Position numbers and translations under genes: made by a program. The notes beneath the pieces were generated by a model, which ran no database searches, was not told the DNA's origin, and worked only from the letters and a program-made list of their open reading frames with translations. From the NCBI GenBank assembly GCA_012727745.1, contig JAAYGJ010000223.1, positions 1-8,966 on the forward strand: a DNA stretch of 8,966 nt, in the 5' to 3' direction. Source of the DNA: Clostridia bacterium (GTDB taxonomy: Bacteria > Bacillota > DSM-521 > Neomoorellales > Neomoorellaceae). The first letter of the stretch is position 1, and each line of letters starts with the position of its first letter. Shown here piece by piece: positions 1 to 6,507 of this stretch.

Positions 1-33
1 ACATCCTACGTTTTACACAGGGGAGGGTAGCAG

Positions 34-1641
34 TTGATCTTTAACGTCATTACCGAACTCCTGGGCGGCCTGGCCCTTTTCCTTTACGGCATGCACCTTA
101 TCAGTTCCGGCCTGCAGAAAGCAGCCGCCCGCCAGGCCCAGCAGCTTCTGGGAGCGGTAACGAAGAACCGCGTCTTCGGCGTCCTGGCCGGCTTGGTGGT
201 GACAATCTTTCTCCAGTCCAGTGCTGTGACCACGGTGCTGCTGGTCGGTTTTGTCAGCGCCGGCCTGATGAGTTTAAGCCAGGCTCTGGGGGTTATTCTG
301 GGCGCGGCTATCGGTTCCACCCTTACAGCCCAGCTGATCGCCTTCCGGCTCAGCGATTACGCCCTCTGGGCGGTAGTAGGCGGACTTATTCCCTACCTTT
401 TTGCCAAACGTTTGCGCTGGCGCCACCTGGGCGAAGCCCTTATCGGTTTTGGCCTTATTTTTTATGGTGCGGCCTTAATGGGCACGGCAGTAGCTCCGCT
501 TAACAACCTGCCTGGTTTTGCCGCTGTTTTAAGCCGGCTGGCTGCCAGCCCCTGGCTGATGTTGCTGGTAGCTACTCTATTTACTGCTGTTGTCCAGGCC
601 AGTGCCGCCACGGTGGTTCTGGCCATGACCCTGGCGGCCCAGGGGGTCTTAGGCCTGGAAGCGGCCCTGGCAATCGTTCTGGGCGCCAACCTGGGAACAA
701 CAGCCACGGCTCTCATCTCCAGCATCGCCCTTTCCCGGGAGGCCAAGCGGGTGGCGCTGGCCCATTTTTTCTTTAAACTGGGCGGGGTGCTGCTTTTCAT
801 GCCCTTCCTGGGCCTTTATACCCAGCTGGCCCTGCTGACCTCGGACGATATTTCTCGCCAGGTGGCCAACGCCCATACCCTTTTTAATGTAATCAATATG
901 ATAGTGTTTATATCTTTCACCCACCTGGTGGGACAGCTGACGGTACGGATCCTGCCTGACGCCCCCGAAGAGGAAAAAGTGGCCAAATATCTGGACGAAT
1001 CAGTGCTGGACGTGCCGGAGCTGGCCCTGTCACAGGCCACCCAGGAGCTGCTGCGCATTGCCGACATTATCCGGGAAGAAATGTTTCCCCGGGTGATGCA
1101 GCCCCTGGCCCGACGAGAGGTAGATCTGATGCAAAAATTGCGGCGCCTGGATGGTATTGTGGACTATATTTACCACGCTGTAGCCCGCTACCTATCCAAG
1201 TTGAGCCGGGGCAGCCTTACTGAAGAACAGCAGCTGGCCCAGACCAGCCTGCTGTACATTGCCAATGACCTGGAGCACATTGGCGACGTGGTGGTAGAAA
1301 TGGCCCGCCATTGGGGCAAGATCGAGAAGAGCGGCATTGATTTTTCCCCTGAAGGACAGGCTGAAATTGAGGAGATGTTCAGCCGGGTTAAAGACAATTT
1401 TGCCCTGGCTATGGAGGCTGTTGCCAACAATGACGAGACTCTGGCGGCCCAGGTGGTCCGCGGCCATCCGGAAATACTGCGTATGGAGAAAAACCTGCGC
1501 TACTCCCATTTCCAGCGCCTGCAGGCAGAGGACCGGCTCGCCTTGGAGACTACGGCGGCCCATACTGACCTTATCAACCAGCTCCTGCGGCTCAATAGCC
1601 ACAGCGTCAGCATAGCCCAGGCGGTTATGGGCATTATTTAA
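34..1641 (+). CDS. Na+/phosphate cotransporter-family protein with C-terminal PhoU-like domain
   Basis: Membrane protein of the Na/Pi cotransporter (NptA/YjbB-like, SLC34-related) family, expected to move phosphate with sodium. Residues about 1-305 hold many hydrophobic segments arranged as the family's inverted repeat. The first half has QSSAVTT (61-67) and GAAIGSTLTAQ (90-100). The second half has QASAAT (188-193), a variant of the usual QSS motif, and GANLGTTATA (217-226). Residues about 320-535 form a helical PhoU-like domain with the metal-site motif NDLEHIGD (411-418). The length of 535 residues is normal for this two-domain bacterial form. The TTG start is supported by GGGGAGGG at 20-27, six bases upstream. 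The PhoU domain suggests phosphate-linked control. Some family members may move other anions or export phosphate, so the substrate is inferred from family only. Confidence 0.9.
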   Translation: MIFNVITELLGGLALFLYGMHLISSGLQKAAARQAQQLLGAVTKNRVFGVLAGLVVTIFLQSSAVTTVLLVGFVSAGLMSLSQALGVILGAAIGSTLTAQLIAFRLSDYALWAVVGGLIPYLFAKRLRWRHLGEALIGFGLIFYGAALMGTAVAPLNNLPGFAAVLSRLAASPWLMLLVATLFTAVVQASAATVVLAMTLAAQGVLGLEAALAIVLGANLGTTATALISSIALSREAKRVALAHFFFKLGGVLLFMPFLGLYTQLALLTSDDISRQVANAHTLFNVINMIVFISFTHLVGQLTVRILPDAPEEEKVAKYLDESVLDVPELALSQATQELLRIADIIREEMFPRVMQPLARREVDLMQKLRRLDGIVDYIYHAVARYLSKLSRGSLTEEQQLAQTSLLYIANDLEHIGDVVVEMARHWGKIEKSGIDFSPEGQAEIEEMFSRVKDNFALAMEAVANNDETLAAQVVRGHPEILRMEKNLRYSHFQRLQAEDRLALETTAAHTDLINQLLRLNSHSVSIAQAVMGII

Positions 1642-1722
1642 AGTTAATGGAATAAGATTGCGTCCAGGGTGTTTTTTTGCTAAACTAGCTTTTTGAATAA
1701 TACATAAGCACATTATAGAGAT

Positions 1723-1728
1723 AAGGAG
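1723..1728 (+). promoter_or_regulatory. Ribosome binding site that sets the speE start
   Basis: AAGGAG lies at 1723-1728. It overlaps the GTG at 1728, so that codon cannot be the start, and it is only two bases from the TTG at 1731. The TTG at 1737 lies eight bases downstream and begins MEGTWF, which matches the usual N-terminus of bacterial spermidine synthases. Confidence 0.75.
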
Positions 1729-1736
1729 TGTTGACT

Positions 1737-2528
1737 TTGGAAGGCACCTGGTTTTCCGAACTGCAAACCCCTAGCATGGCCCTTTCCTTAAAGTTGAAAC
1801 AAACCCTGCATCACGAAAAGACGCCTTACCAGGAACTGGCGGTGGTAGATACGGAGGCCTACGGGAGGATGCTGCTCCTGGACAACATAATCATGACCAC
1901 CGTTGGCGACGAATTTTTCTACCATGAGATGATAACCCACGTACCACTTAATACCCATCCCAACCCGCGGAAGGTTTTAGTTATTGGCGGCGGCGACGGT
2001 GGCGCCATCCGCGAGATTGTCAAGTACCCTTCGATAGAAAAGGCAGTAATGGTGGAGATTGACGCCCGGGTAGAGAGCCGCTTTGAGGACGGCAGCGAGC
2101 ATGTACGCCAGACAGAAAATGCCTACGTCGTGATTATAGTCGATTCCACCGATCCCATCGGCCCGGCGGTAGGCCTTTTCAGCGCCGAATTCTACCGCAA
2201 TGTTTACAAAGCTCTAAAAGCGGACGGGCTTTTTGTGGCCCAGACCGAGTCGCCCCTGTTTAATGCCAAACTAATCCGCCGCCTGCAGGACGATATAAAG
2301 AGCATTTTCCCCATTACCCGCCTGTACCTAACCACAGTACCCACCTACCCCGGCGGTCTCTGGAGTTTCAGCATGGGCAGCAAAAAATATGACCCGCTGG
2401 AAGTGAACTGGCGAGAGGCTCCTCAGGTCAAGACCCGCTATTATACCCCGGCTATTCACCAGGGGGCTTTTGCCCTGCCGCCTTTTGTGCAGGAGATACT
2501 GGAAGCACCGCCGGAAGAGGAATATTAA
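1737..2528 (+). CDS. speE: Spermidine synthase (polyamine aminopropyltransferase) with an internal in-frame deletion
   Basis: SpeE transfers an aminopropyl group from decarboxylated S-adenosylmethionine to putrescine, giving spermidine in the cytoplasm. Numbered from the TTG at 1737 (263 residues), it shows the N-terminal beta domain, the nucleotide-binding loop GGGDGG (84-89), the acidic ribose-binding VEID (106-109), the catalytic motif VDSTDPIGPA (135-144) and the C-terminal PTYPGGLW (202-209). Compared with remembered SpeE proteins such as that of Bacillus subtilis, about 20 residues are missing right after VEID. The chain runs straight into RVESRFEDG, so the helix after the acidic loop is gone. 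The usual Asp of the YDVI motif is also Val (GTC at 2127). The gene is short for the family (about 275-290). It may be inactive although the frame is open. It overlaps speB by one base (TAATG), so keeping the frame may serve coupled translation of speB. Confidence 0.85.
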   Translation: MEGTWFSELQTPSMALSLKLKQTLHHEKTPYQELAVVDTEAYGRMLLLDNIIMTTVGDEFFYHEMITHVPLNTHPNPRKVLVIGGGDGGAIREIVKYPSIEKAVMVEIDARVESRFEDGSEHVRQTENAYVVIIVDSTDPIGPAVGLFSAEFYRNVYKALKADGLFVAQTESPLFNAKLIRRLQDDIKSIFPITRLYLTTVPTYPGGLWSFSMGSKKYDPLEVNWREAPQVKTRYYTPAIHQGAFALPPFVQEILEAPPEEEY

Positions 2529-3367
2529 TGTTTCTGGCTAGCAGTGACAACTATGCTGAAGCCCGGGCAGTGCTGGTGGGGCTGCCCTTTGATGCCACCA
2601 CCAGCTTTCGTCCCGGGGCCCGCTGGGGCCCCCAGGCCATCCGCAACGTATCGGAGGTGCTGGAGGAATACAGCCCTTACCTGCAAAAAGACCTGGGCGA
2701 AGTTTCTTTTTACGATGCGGGGGATCTTGAACTTTCGCCGGGGCAGGTGGAGGCCAGCCTTAAGCAAATCAAGGCAGCGGCAGCGGACCTTCTTGAGGCA
2801 GGCAAATTGCCCATCTTTTTAGGCGGCGAACACCTGGTGAGCTATCCCCTAATCCAGGCGGCTTACCGCCGCTATCCTGACCTGGCAGTGCTCCATTTTG
2901 ACGCCCATGCCGACCTGCGGGAAGAGTACCTGGGGGCGAGGCTTTCCCATGCTACGGTAATGCGTCTGGTGGCAGAGGAAATCGGGTCCGGCCGCCTCTA
3001 CCAGTTTGGCATCCGCTCCGGCACCTGGGGCGAATTCGCTTACGGCCAGCAGCATACTAACTTTTTCATGGACGCTATAACAACGCCGCTAAGCAAGCTG
3101 GCCCCCGAACTGGCGCAGCGGCAGCGGCCCCTTTATGTCAGCATTGACATCGATGTCCTTGACCCGGCCTATGCTCCCGGCACCGGCACCCCCGAGCCGG
3201 GCGGCTGCACGCCCCAGGAAATCTTCAAAGCCATACAGCTGCTAAAGGACGCCAACGTGGTGGCCTTTGACCTGGTAGAGCTCTGCCCGGCCTACGACCA
3301 GAGCAGTATCACTGCCGTACTGGCAGCTAAAATCGTCCGCGAAGCAATACTCGCCTGGGGAAGCTAA
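2528..3367 (+). CDS. speB: Agmatinase (ureohydrolase family)
   Basis: Agmatinase hydrolyses agmatine to putrescine and urea in the cytoplasm, supplying the substrate for SpeE. The 279-residue protein has the whole binuclear manganese site of the arginase/agmatinase family: GGEH (99-102, ligand H102), DAHAD (125-129, ligands D125, H127, D129) and SIDIDVLDP (205-213, ligands D207 and D209), followed by PGTGTPEPGG (217-226). E251 in DLVELCP matches the conserved late glutamate. The length is normal for bacterial SpeB. The ATG overlaps the speE stop, and GGAAGAGG at 2513-2520 serves as ribosome binding site, which implies translational coupling. The hairpin at 3384-3409 follows the gene. Unlike its partner speE, nothing in it looks damaged. 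Other ureohydrolases (guanidinobutyrase, formimidoglutamase) are possible by fold, but the speE neighbour favours agmatinase. Confidence 0.92.
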   Translation: MFLASSDNYAEARAVLVGLPFDATTSFRPGARWGPQAIRNVSEVLEEYSPYLQKDLGEVSFYDAGDLELSPGQVEASLKQIKAAAADLLEAGKLPIFLGGEHLVSYPLIQAAYRRYPDLAVLHFDAHADLREEYLGARLSHATVMRLVAEEIGSGRLYQFGIRSGTWGEFAYGQQHTNFFMDAITTPLSKLAPELAQRQRPLYVSIDIDVLDPAYAPGTGTPEPGGCTPQEIFKAIQLLKDANVVAFDLVELCPAYDQSSITAVLAAKIVREAILAWGS

Positions 3368-3383
3368 AGCAGCGTACTAAAAA

Positions 3384-3409
3384 CCCCGTCCTTACAAGCA
3401 AGGACGGGG
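3384..3409. terminator. Hairpin terminator between the convergent speB and wzz-like genes
   Basis: A perfect 10-bp stem, CCCCGTCCTT (3384-3393) with AAGGACGGGG (3400-3409), encloses the 6-base loop ACAAGC. On the minus strand it is followed by five Ts (AAAAA at 3379-3383 on the plus strand), so it best ends the wzz-like gene. On the plus strand only GGTTAAAA follows, so it would be a weaker terminator for speEB. It probably works in both directions. Confidence 0.85.
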
Positions 3410-3439
3410 GTTAAAAAGTACCCTTCGTATTATCTGTAG

Positions 3440-4270
3440 TTATTTGGAGGCTGCCTTTAAATTCAAGGGATTGCGGGCAAAGTAATCTACAATAAAGGCC
3501 AGGAAGACCCCTACCATCAGGCTCAAAACTCCAGCCAGGGCTACATTGAGCTTTCTGTTAGGGTGAATCGGAGCAGGCTGCTCTGACATGGAGATAACTT
3601 GCAGGGGTTTAAGGTTTTGCAGCTGTTTCTCAAGGCTGGAGTAAGAATCCTCCAGGGACACGTACTTGTCATTCAGGCTTGTCAACAGGTTCATAGCTTC
3701 AAGGTGTTGCGAAATTATATCGATATTGCTCATATTTTGGTTTTCAAGCTCACTTATAACGGCTTCAGTGGCGGCAATTTGTTGTTCCACCTGTTCCAAC
3801 CTGGCCTTTATCGTTTCGCTTTTTTCCCTTATTTGCTCCTGTGCTTGCTCATAGGCCGGTTGGCTCTGTTCCGCAAACAGCTCAATTATTTTAGCTAGTA
3901 TCCCCTGGGCCTGGGCCGGTTCGTCCCGGGTCACAGTAATTTTGAGGTAAGGAGTGTCTTTGACTGCCTCCGCTTGAACGGACTGCTTGATGGACTGGAG
4001 CTTGCCAGGCTCCATCGCAGGAATAAATGCCTTCGCTGCTTCGCCCAAAATTGTATCGCCAAGGATAATTTCCCGGGCAGCAGATATATCGCAGAAAAAG
4101 GGGTCGTTGAAATTACCGAGGTAAAGGGTAGCGCTGCTGACATAAACCGGTTGCTGGACTAAAAAACTGATCAAGCCGCTGGTGAGCACGGCTATCAGGA
4201 AGAGAGCCACGATCATTTTGCGGTAGCGCCAGAGAACCAGTACTAAGTCTCTCAATTCGATTTCATCCAT
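3440..4270 (-). CDS. Wzz/YveK-type polysaccharide chain-length determinant (co-polymerase) protein
   Basis: Inner-membrane protein of the Wzz/polysaccharide co-polymerase family, which controls chain length or export of surface polysaccharide. With the ATG at 4270 it has 276 residues. The short cytoplasmic start MDEIELRDL is followed by a membrane segment (about 19-39) and the motif VYVSSATLYL (about 43-52). A long, charged, coiled-coil extracellular region rich in Glu and Gln spans about 130-220. A proline-rich PAPIHPNRK (about 232-240) leads into the second membrane segment (about 243-263), as is typical of Wzz. There is no C-terminal tyrosine-kinase domain and no kinase gene beside it. A TTG at 4285 with GGGAGG ten bases upstream is an alternative start; the ATG has GGAG nine bases upstream. 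No polymerase or flippase is adjacent, though polysaccharide gene fragments lie at the window's right end. Confidence 0.85.
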   Translation of the reverse strand: MDEIELRDLVLVLWRYRKMIVALFLIAVLTSGLISFLVQQPVYVSSATLYLGNFNDPFFCDISAAREIILGDTILGEAAKAFIPAMEPGKLQSIKQSVQAEAVKDTPYLKITVTRDEPAQAQGILAKIIELFAEQSQPAYEQAQEQIREKSETIKARLEQVEQQIAATEAVISELENQNMSNIDIISQHLEAMNLLTSLNDKYVSLEDSYSSLEKQLQNLKPLQVISMSEQPAPIHPNRKLNVALAGVLSLMVGVFLAFIVDYFARNPLNLKAASK

Positions 4271-4351
4271 ATGTTGTTGCTCCAAAATTTCGTTACCTCC
4301 CAAACCATTTCATCCCTTATGCGTCCTTATTCGGCATAAAACCTCAAATTT

Positions 4352-4380
4352 CCTGCCGGGAAATAATGTGCCCGGTGAGG
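4352..4380 (-). other. Imperfect hairpin in the upstream region of the wzz-like gene
   Basis: CCTGCCGGG (4352-4360) can pair with CCCGGTGAGG (4371-4380) through CCGGG/CCCGG and CCT/AGG, with a small internal bulge and the 10-base loop AAATAATGTG. It lies about 80 bases upstream of the wzz-like start and would be in its leader if transcription begins upstream. It may be an operator or a leader hairpin. The rest of 4304-4504 shows no gene and no convincing promoter for the minus strand. Confidence 0.35.
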
Positions 4381-4504
4381 CTTGTACAGAAAAATTCATG
4401 GATATAGATCTGCTAATGAGATGGCAGCATAATCAGAGGTGCCAAAATATGGGTGGCAATTAAACTTGCAATTAACCCTTATCGTAGCAGTAATACAAAA
4501 GTAT

Positions 4505-4533
4505 TTGACTTAGGCGGGGGAGCATGCTATAAT
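4505..4533 (+). promoter_or_regulatory. Strong promoter of the tRNA operon
   Basis: The -35 hexamer TTGACT (4505-4510; consensus TTGACA) and a perfect -10 TATAAT (4528-4533) are separated by exactly 17 bases. TG at 4525-4526 adds an extended -10 element. Transcription would start near 4540, about 15 bases before the tRNA-Val gene. This is the best housekeeping-sigma promoter in the window. Confidence 0.9.
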
Positions 4534-4554
4534 ACCTTTTGCAACAGGATATAC

Positions 4555-4629
4555 GGGCGGGTAGCTCAGTGGGAGAGCACCTGCCTTACAAGCAGGGGGT
4601 CGGCAGTTCAAATCTGCCACTGCCCACCA
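4555..4629 (+). tRNA. tRNA-Val (anticodon TAC)
   Basis: This is a cloverleaf of 75 bases with encoded CCA. The D arm is GCTC/GAGC. The anticodon stem CCTGC/GCAGG holds the loop CTTACAA, with anticodon TAC (valine, GUA/GUG codons). The T arm is GGCAG-TTCAAAT-CTGCC. In the acceptor stem GGGCGGG/ACTGCCC, the last pair is a G7-A66 mismatch and position 5-68 is G-U, so that end of the stem is weakened. It is the first gene after the promoter at 4505-4533. Confidence 0.95.
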
Positions 4630-4635
4630 TGAAAG

Positions 4636-4656
4636 AAGCAAGAGATACTTGCTTTT
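4636..4656 (+). terminator. Terminator-like hairpin between tRNA-Val and tRNA-Asp
   Basis: AAGCAAG (4636-4642) pairs perfectly with CTTGCTT (4648-4654) around the loop AGATA, and a run of Ts ends at 4656 just after it. The stem is short and AT-rich, so it may be a weak terminator that lowers expression of the downstream tRNAs. Equally it may be only a processing or spacing hairpin. Confidence 0.45.
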
Positions 4657-4663
4657 TGTACAC

Positions 4664-4740
4664 GGAGCCGTAGTGTAGCGGTTTAACATGTCGGCCTGTC
4701 ACGCCGAAGATCGCGGGTTCAAATCCCGTCGGCTCCGCCA
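4664..4740 (+). tRNA. tRNA-Asp (anticodon GTC)
   Basis: This is a 77-base cloverleaf with encoded CCA. The acceptor stem GGAGCCG/CGGCTCC is perfectly paired. The anticodon stem TCGGC/GCCGA holds the loop CTGTCAC with anticodon GTC, which reads GAC and GAU. The T arm is CGGG-TTCAAAT-CCCG. It is 34 bases after tRNA-Val and 5 bases before tRNA-Phe. Confidence 0.96.
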
Positions 4741-4745
4741 TCCAT

Positions 4746-4821
4746 GCCTCGGTAGCTCAGTTGGTAGAGCAGTGGACTGAAAATCCACGTGTCGGCGGTT
4801 CGATTCCGCCCTGAGGCACCA
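4746..4821 (+). tRNA. tRNA-Phe (anticodon GAA)
   Basis: This is a 76-base cloverleaf with encoded CCA. The acceptor stem is GCCTCGG/CTGAGGC, with one G-U pair. The D arm is GCTC/GAGC. The anticodon stem GTGGA/TCCAC holds the loop CTGAAAA with anticodon GAA. The T arm is GGCGG-TTCGATT-CCGCC. It is the last gene of the operon, followed directly by a terminator. Confidence 0.96.
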
Positions 4822-4824
4822 TTG

Positions 4825-4875
4825 AAACACTCCTTCTTGAGCGGAGGATTCAAGCAGGAGTGTTTTATTTTTCTA
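4825..4875 (+). terminator. Intrinsic terminator of the tRNA operon
   Basis: AAACACTCCT (4825-4834) pairs with AGGAGTGTTT (4856-4865), extended inward by CTTGA/TCAAG (4836-4840 and 4850-4854) after one mismatch. A T-rich tract with a single A and C follows at 4863-4875. It starts four bases after the tRNA-Phe CCA. Confidence 0.85.
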
Positions 4876-4941
4876 TTTATGCCCGTCACCGGCTGGCAGG
4901 TTTAACATGCCCCTGAATACTCATAGAACCCCTATTCGCTC

Positions 4942-4970
4942 TAGACTTTAATAAGCAGCTGTAATAAAAT
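4942..4970 (+). promoter_or_regulatory. Candidate promoter of the antitoxin-Doc operon
   Basis: TAGACT (4942-4947; 4 of 6 to the -35 consensus) and TAAAAT (4965-4970; 5 of 6 to the -10 consensus) are separated by 17 bases. They lie just after the tRNA terminator and 18 bases before the antitoxin start. This is a pattern match only. Confidence 0.45.
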
Positions 4971-4988
4971 TACATCAGGGGTGATGAT

Positions 4989-5153
4989 ATGTTGCTAGAT
5001 ACTCTGGTGGAAGAACTGGCCAAGCTACAGCCGGAGGAACTCAAAAATGTTCTGGACCGATTGGAAAAACGCCTGCGTTCTAATAAGCAGATAGCGCTGG
5101 CAGAAGAGATTATAGAAAAATACAGACCGGCCCTGGAGGAACTAGCAAAATGA
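4989..5153 (+). CDS. Small helical protein, probable antitoxin of a Doc-type module
   Basis: This is a 54-residue protein, small, charged and almost wholly helical by composition (many Leu, Glu and Lys). The N-terminal part LVEELAKLQPEELKNVLDRL (residues 6-25) resembles the short helix-rich antitoxins that contain a PPEEL..VLDF-like motif (DUF2281-type). The C-terminal part (about 35-54, ending in RPALEELAK) would be the toxin-wrapping tail. I see no DNA-binding domain. The ATG at 4989 follows AGGGGTGAT (4977-4985). Its TGA overlaps the start of the Doc-like gene (ATGA), the usual translational coupling of type II toxin-antitoxin pairs. Role is inferred mainly from that neighbour. Because the toxin is broken, the antitoxin is likely orphaned. 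Confidence 0.6.
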   Translation: MLLDTLVEELAKLQPEELKNVLDRLEKRLRSNKQIALAEEIIEKYRPALEELAK

Positions 5154-5398
5154 AGTGGATAGACGTTGATACGGTTAAAGCAATCCATTGCCGGGTAATA
5201 AAAGCTACTGGCGGGATAGATGCCATACGGGACGAAAAATTGCTGGTAAGCGCCATAAACGCGCCGTTGGCCACCTTTGATGGGAAGGAATTGTATCCTG
5301 ACCTTATAACGAAGGTGGCCGTTTTGTTAGAACGTTGCCTGAAACCCTCAAGCAGGACATCCTTGCCGACTGTCGAAATAAGAAAAACGTTGCCGTAA
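5150..5398 (+). pseudogene. doc: Truncated Doc/Fic-family toxin
   Basis: The first roughly 65 residues match the death-on-curing (Doc) family: WIDVDTVKAIHCRVIKATGG at the start, then IRDEKLLVSAI, PLATFDGKELYPDL and KVAVLLERCLK. Doc toxins are Fic-fold kinases that phosphorylate EF-Tu, using the loop HxFxxGNKR that should come right after this point. Here the reading continues with PSSRTSLPTVEIRKTLP and stops, at 82 residues instead of about 125, with no His-Phe or Asn-Lys-Arg motif. In the frame starting at 5332 the bases near 5358-5386 read ILADCRNKKN, a faint echo of the motif, which suggests a frameshift plus further decay. All later helices are missing. It overlaps the upstream antitoxin by four bases. 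It is very unlikely to be an active toxin. Confidence 0.75.
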
Positions 5399-5413
5399 AA
5401 CGATCAATGCGGG

Positions 5414-6382
5414 GTGTCCTGTTTGCCGGGTAATACTGTAGATGTCCGCCTTAGACTGTCAAAACTGGAACTGCAGGTAGCGACTTTGTCCCGGGCCGGC
5501 CTTACCCGCTGGCAAATCGCTGCCGTTCTGGGCCTCCGCAAAGGGACCATAAAATCACAGCTGGAGCGGGTGAAATATAAACTGGGCCCTGACTGGAAAG
5601 AAAACGCCAGCCTCAGGTGGCCAATACTCGACCCGGATGTGCAGCAGGCTGTCCGGGATTTAAAAATCCCTGCCGGCTTCGGGAGCGGCAGGGAAGGGTC
5701 TGCTGCACCCGGGCAAAAAGAAAACTTAACCCCTGATACTGGGGGACAGGCCCCGCCCGCTGCCGCTAGCGGGCCTGTAGCCGCCCTGCCGGCAGACAAC
5801 GAAATAGCGGCAACGCTAACCAGGCAAAACATCGGCTTTGACACGGCCAGGCAGGCGCTGGAAGGCGGCCTGTCTCCTGAAGAAGCTGCCATAATCCATC
5901 TCCAGGGGCTGCCCTCCAGGGCAGGCAGTACTTATTTAAAAAAAGCCCGCTCCGTGCAGTGGCAGATTATGCTAAATAAAGACCGCACCCTCTATGTCAA
6001 TCCCGGCGCCCGCTTCTGGCTAAAACCGGCTCTGGGTTTCCTGACGGACAACCGTTACCTGCGCTTTTTTCACAGCGATAAAACAAGTGAGCCTTACCGC
6101 CCCTGGTGGTTACCCTACATCAGCAGCAACCGCGTCAGGGCTACCAGGGCCGCCTATTACAAGATGGCAGACAACAGCGCGGCTGAGTACAGCCGCTTCT
6201 ATCTGGACAAATGGATTAAAGGCGAACTGGAACTTTACGCAGCCCGTTTGCACGCTTTGATGCAGCAGCGCTGGCAGGCCTTGCACCGCATTGCCCGTTC
6301 TGCCGGGCGGGGAACACCGGAAGCTCCACCCACCCTGGAAGAGTTAATAACCGCGGCGCAGGCAGCTCTGGGGCTGGACTAG
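5414..6382 (+). CDS. Unrecognised protein with N-terminal helix-turn-helix (sigma-70 region 4/LuxR-like)
   Basis: I do not recognise this 322-residue protein. Residues about 16-57 (SKLELQVATLSRAGLTRWQI, then AAVLGLRKGTIKSQLERVKY) look like the helix-turn-helix of sigma-70 region 4 or LuxR/GerE proteins. Residues about 88-130 are a Gly/Ala/Pro-rich flexible linker. The rest is a basic and aromatic region, with NPGARFWLKPALGFLTDNRY (196-215) and PYRPWWLPYISSNRVRATRA (227-246), followed by a helical stretch (about 250-295) ending in a short acidic tail. There is no membrane segment or signal peptide. The architecture suggests DNA binding plus an unknown effector or protein-contact domain. The start is uncertain: GTG at 5414 has no clear ribosome binding site, while TTG at 5423 has GGGG eight bases upstream. 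It sits just after the broken Doc gene and may have been inserted there. It has no operon partner. Confidence 0.7.
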   Translation: MSCLPGNTVDVRLRLSKLELQVATLSRAGLTRWQIAAVLGLRKGTIKSQLERVKYKLGPDWKENASLRWPILDPDVQQAVRDLKIPAGFGSGREGSAAPGQKENLTPDTGGQAPPAAASGPVAALPADNEIAATLTRQNIGFDTARQALEGGLSPEEAAIIHLQGLPSRAGSTYLKKARSVQWQIMLNKDRTLYVNPGARFWLKPALGFLTDNRYLRFFHSDKTSEPYRPWWLPYISSNRVRATRAAYYKMADNSAAEYSRFYLDKWIKGELELYAARLHALMQQRWQALHRIARSAGRGTPEAPPTLEELITAAQAALGLD

Positions 6383-6507
6383 GGTAACCGGGGCAGGGGC
6401 TGGAGCAGTATTAGCGTATCACTTTAAAGGCATTATATTTAAGCTAGCAGCAATATCTACAGAAAAATGAGACAAAGGGCAATAGCCGCAGAAAAAGGAG
6501 AGTATTT

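Noticed and set aside
1192..1713. A 173-codon minus-strand frame opposite the transporter gene
   Set aside because: Antisense shadow of a well-supported coding gene; no ribosome binding site or recognised motif.
1677..1719. Promoter for speE between the transporter and speE
   Set aside because: Possible boxes (TTGCTA, TATAGA) do not combine at an acceptable spacing, so no promoter is called. No clear terminator is seen after the transporter gene either.
5335..5433. A 33-codon plus-strand frame beginning TTG CCT GAA and ending TAA, overlapping the HTH gene start
   Set aside because: No ribosome binding site and no recognised family. It probably includes frame-shifted remains of the Doc motif, so it is not called as a gene.
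6411..6439. Promoter for the M24 peptidase gene (TTAGCG and TATATT, 17 bases apart)
   Set aside because: The -10 box is good but the -35 matches only 3 of 6, so it is too weak to list as a feature.
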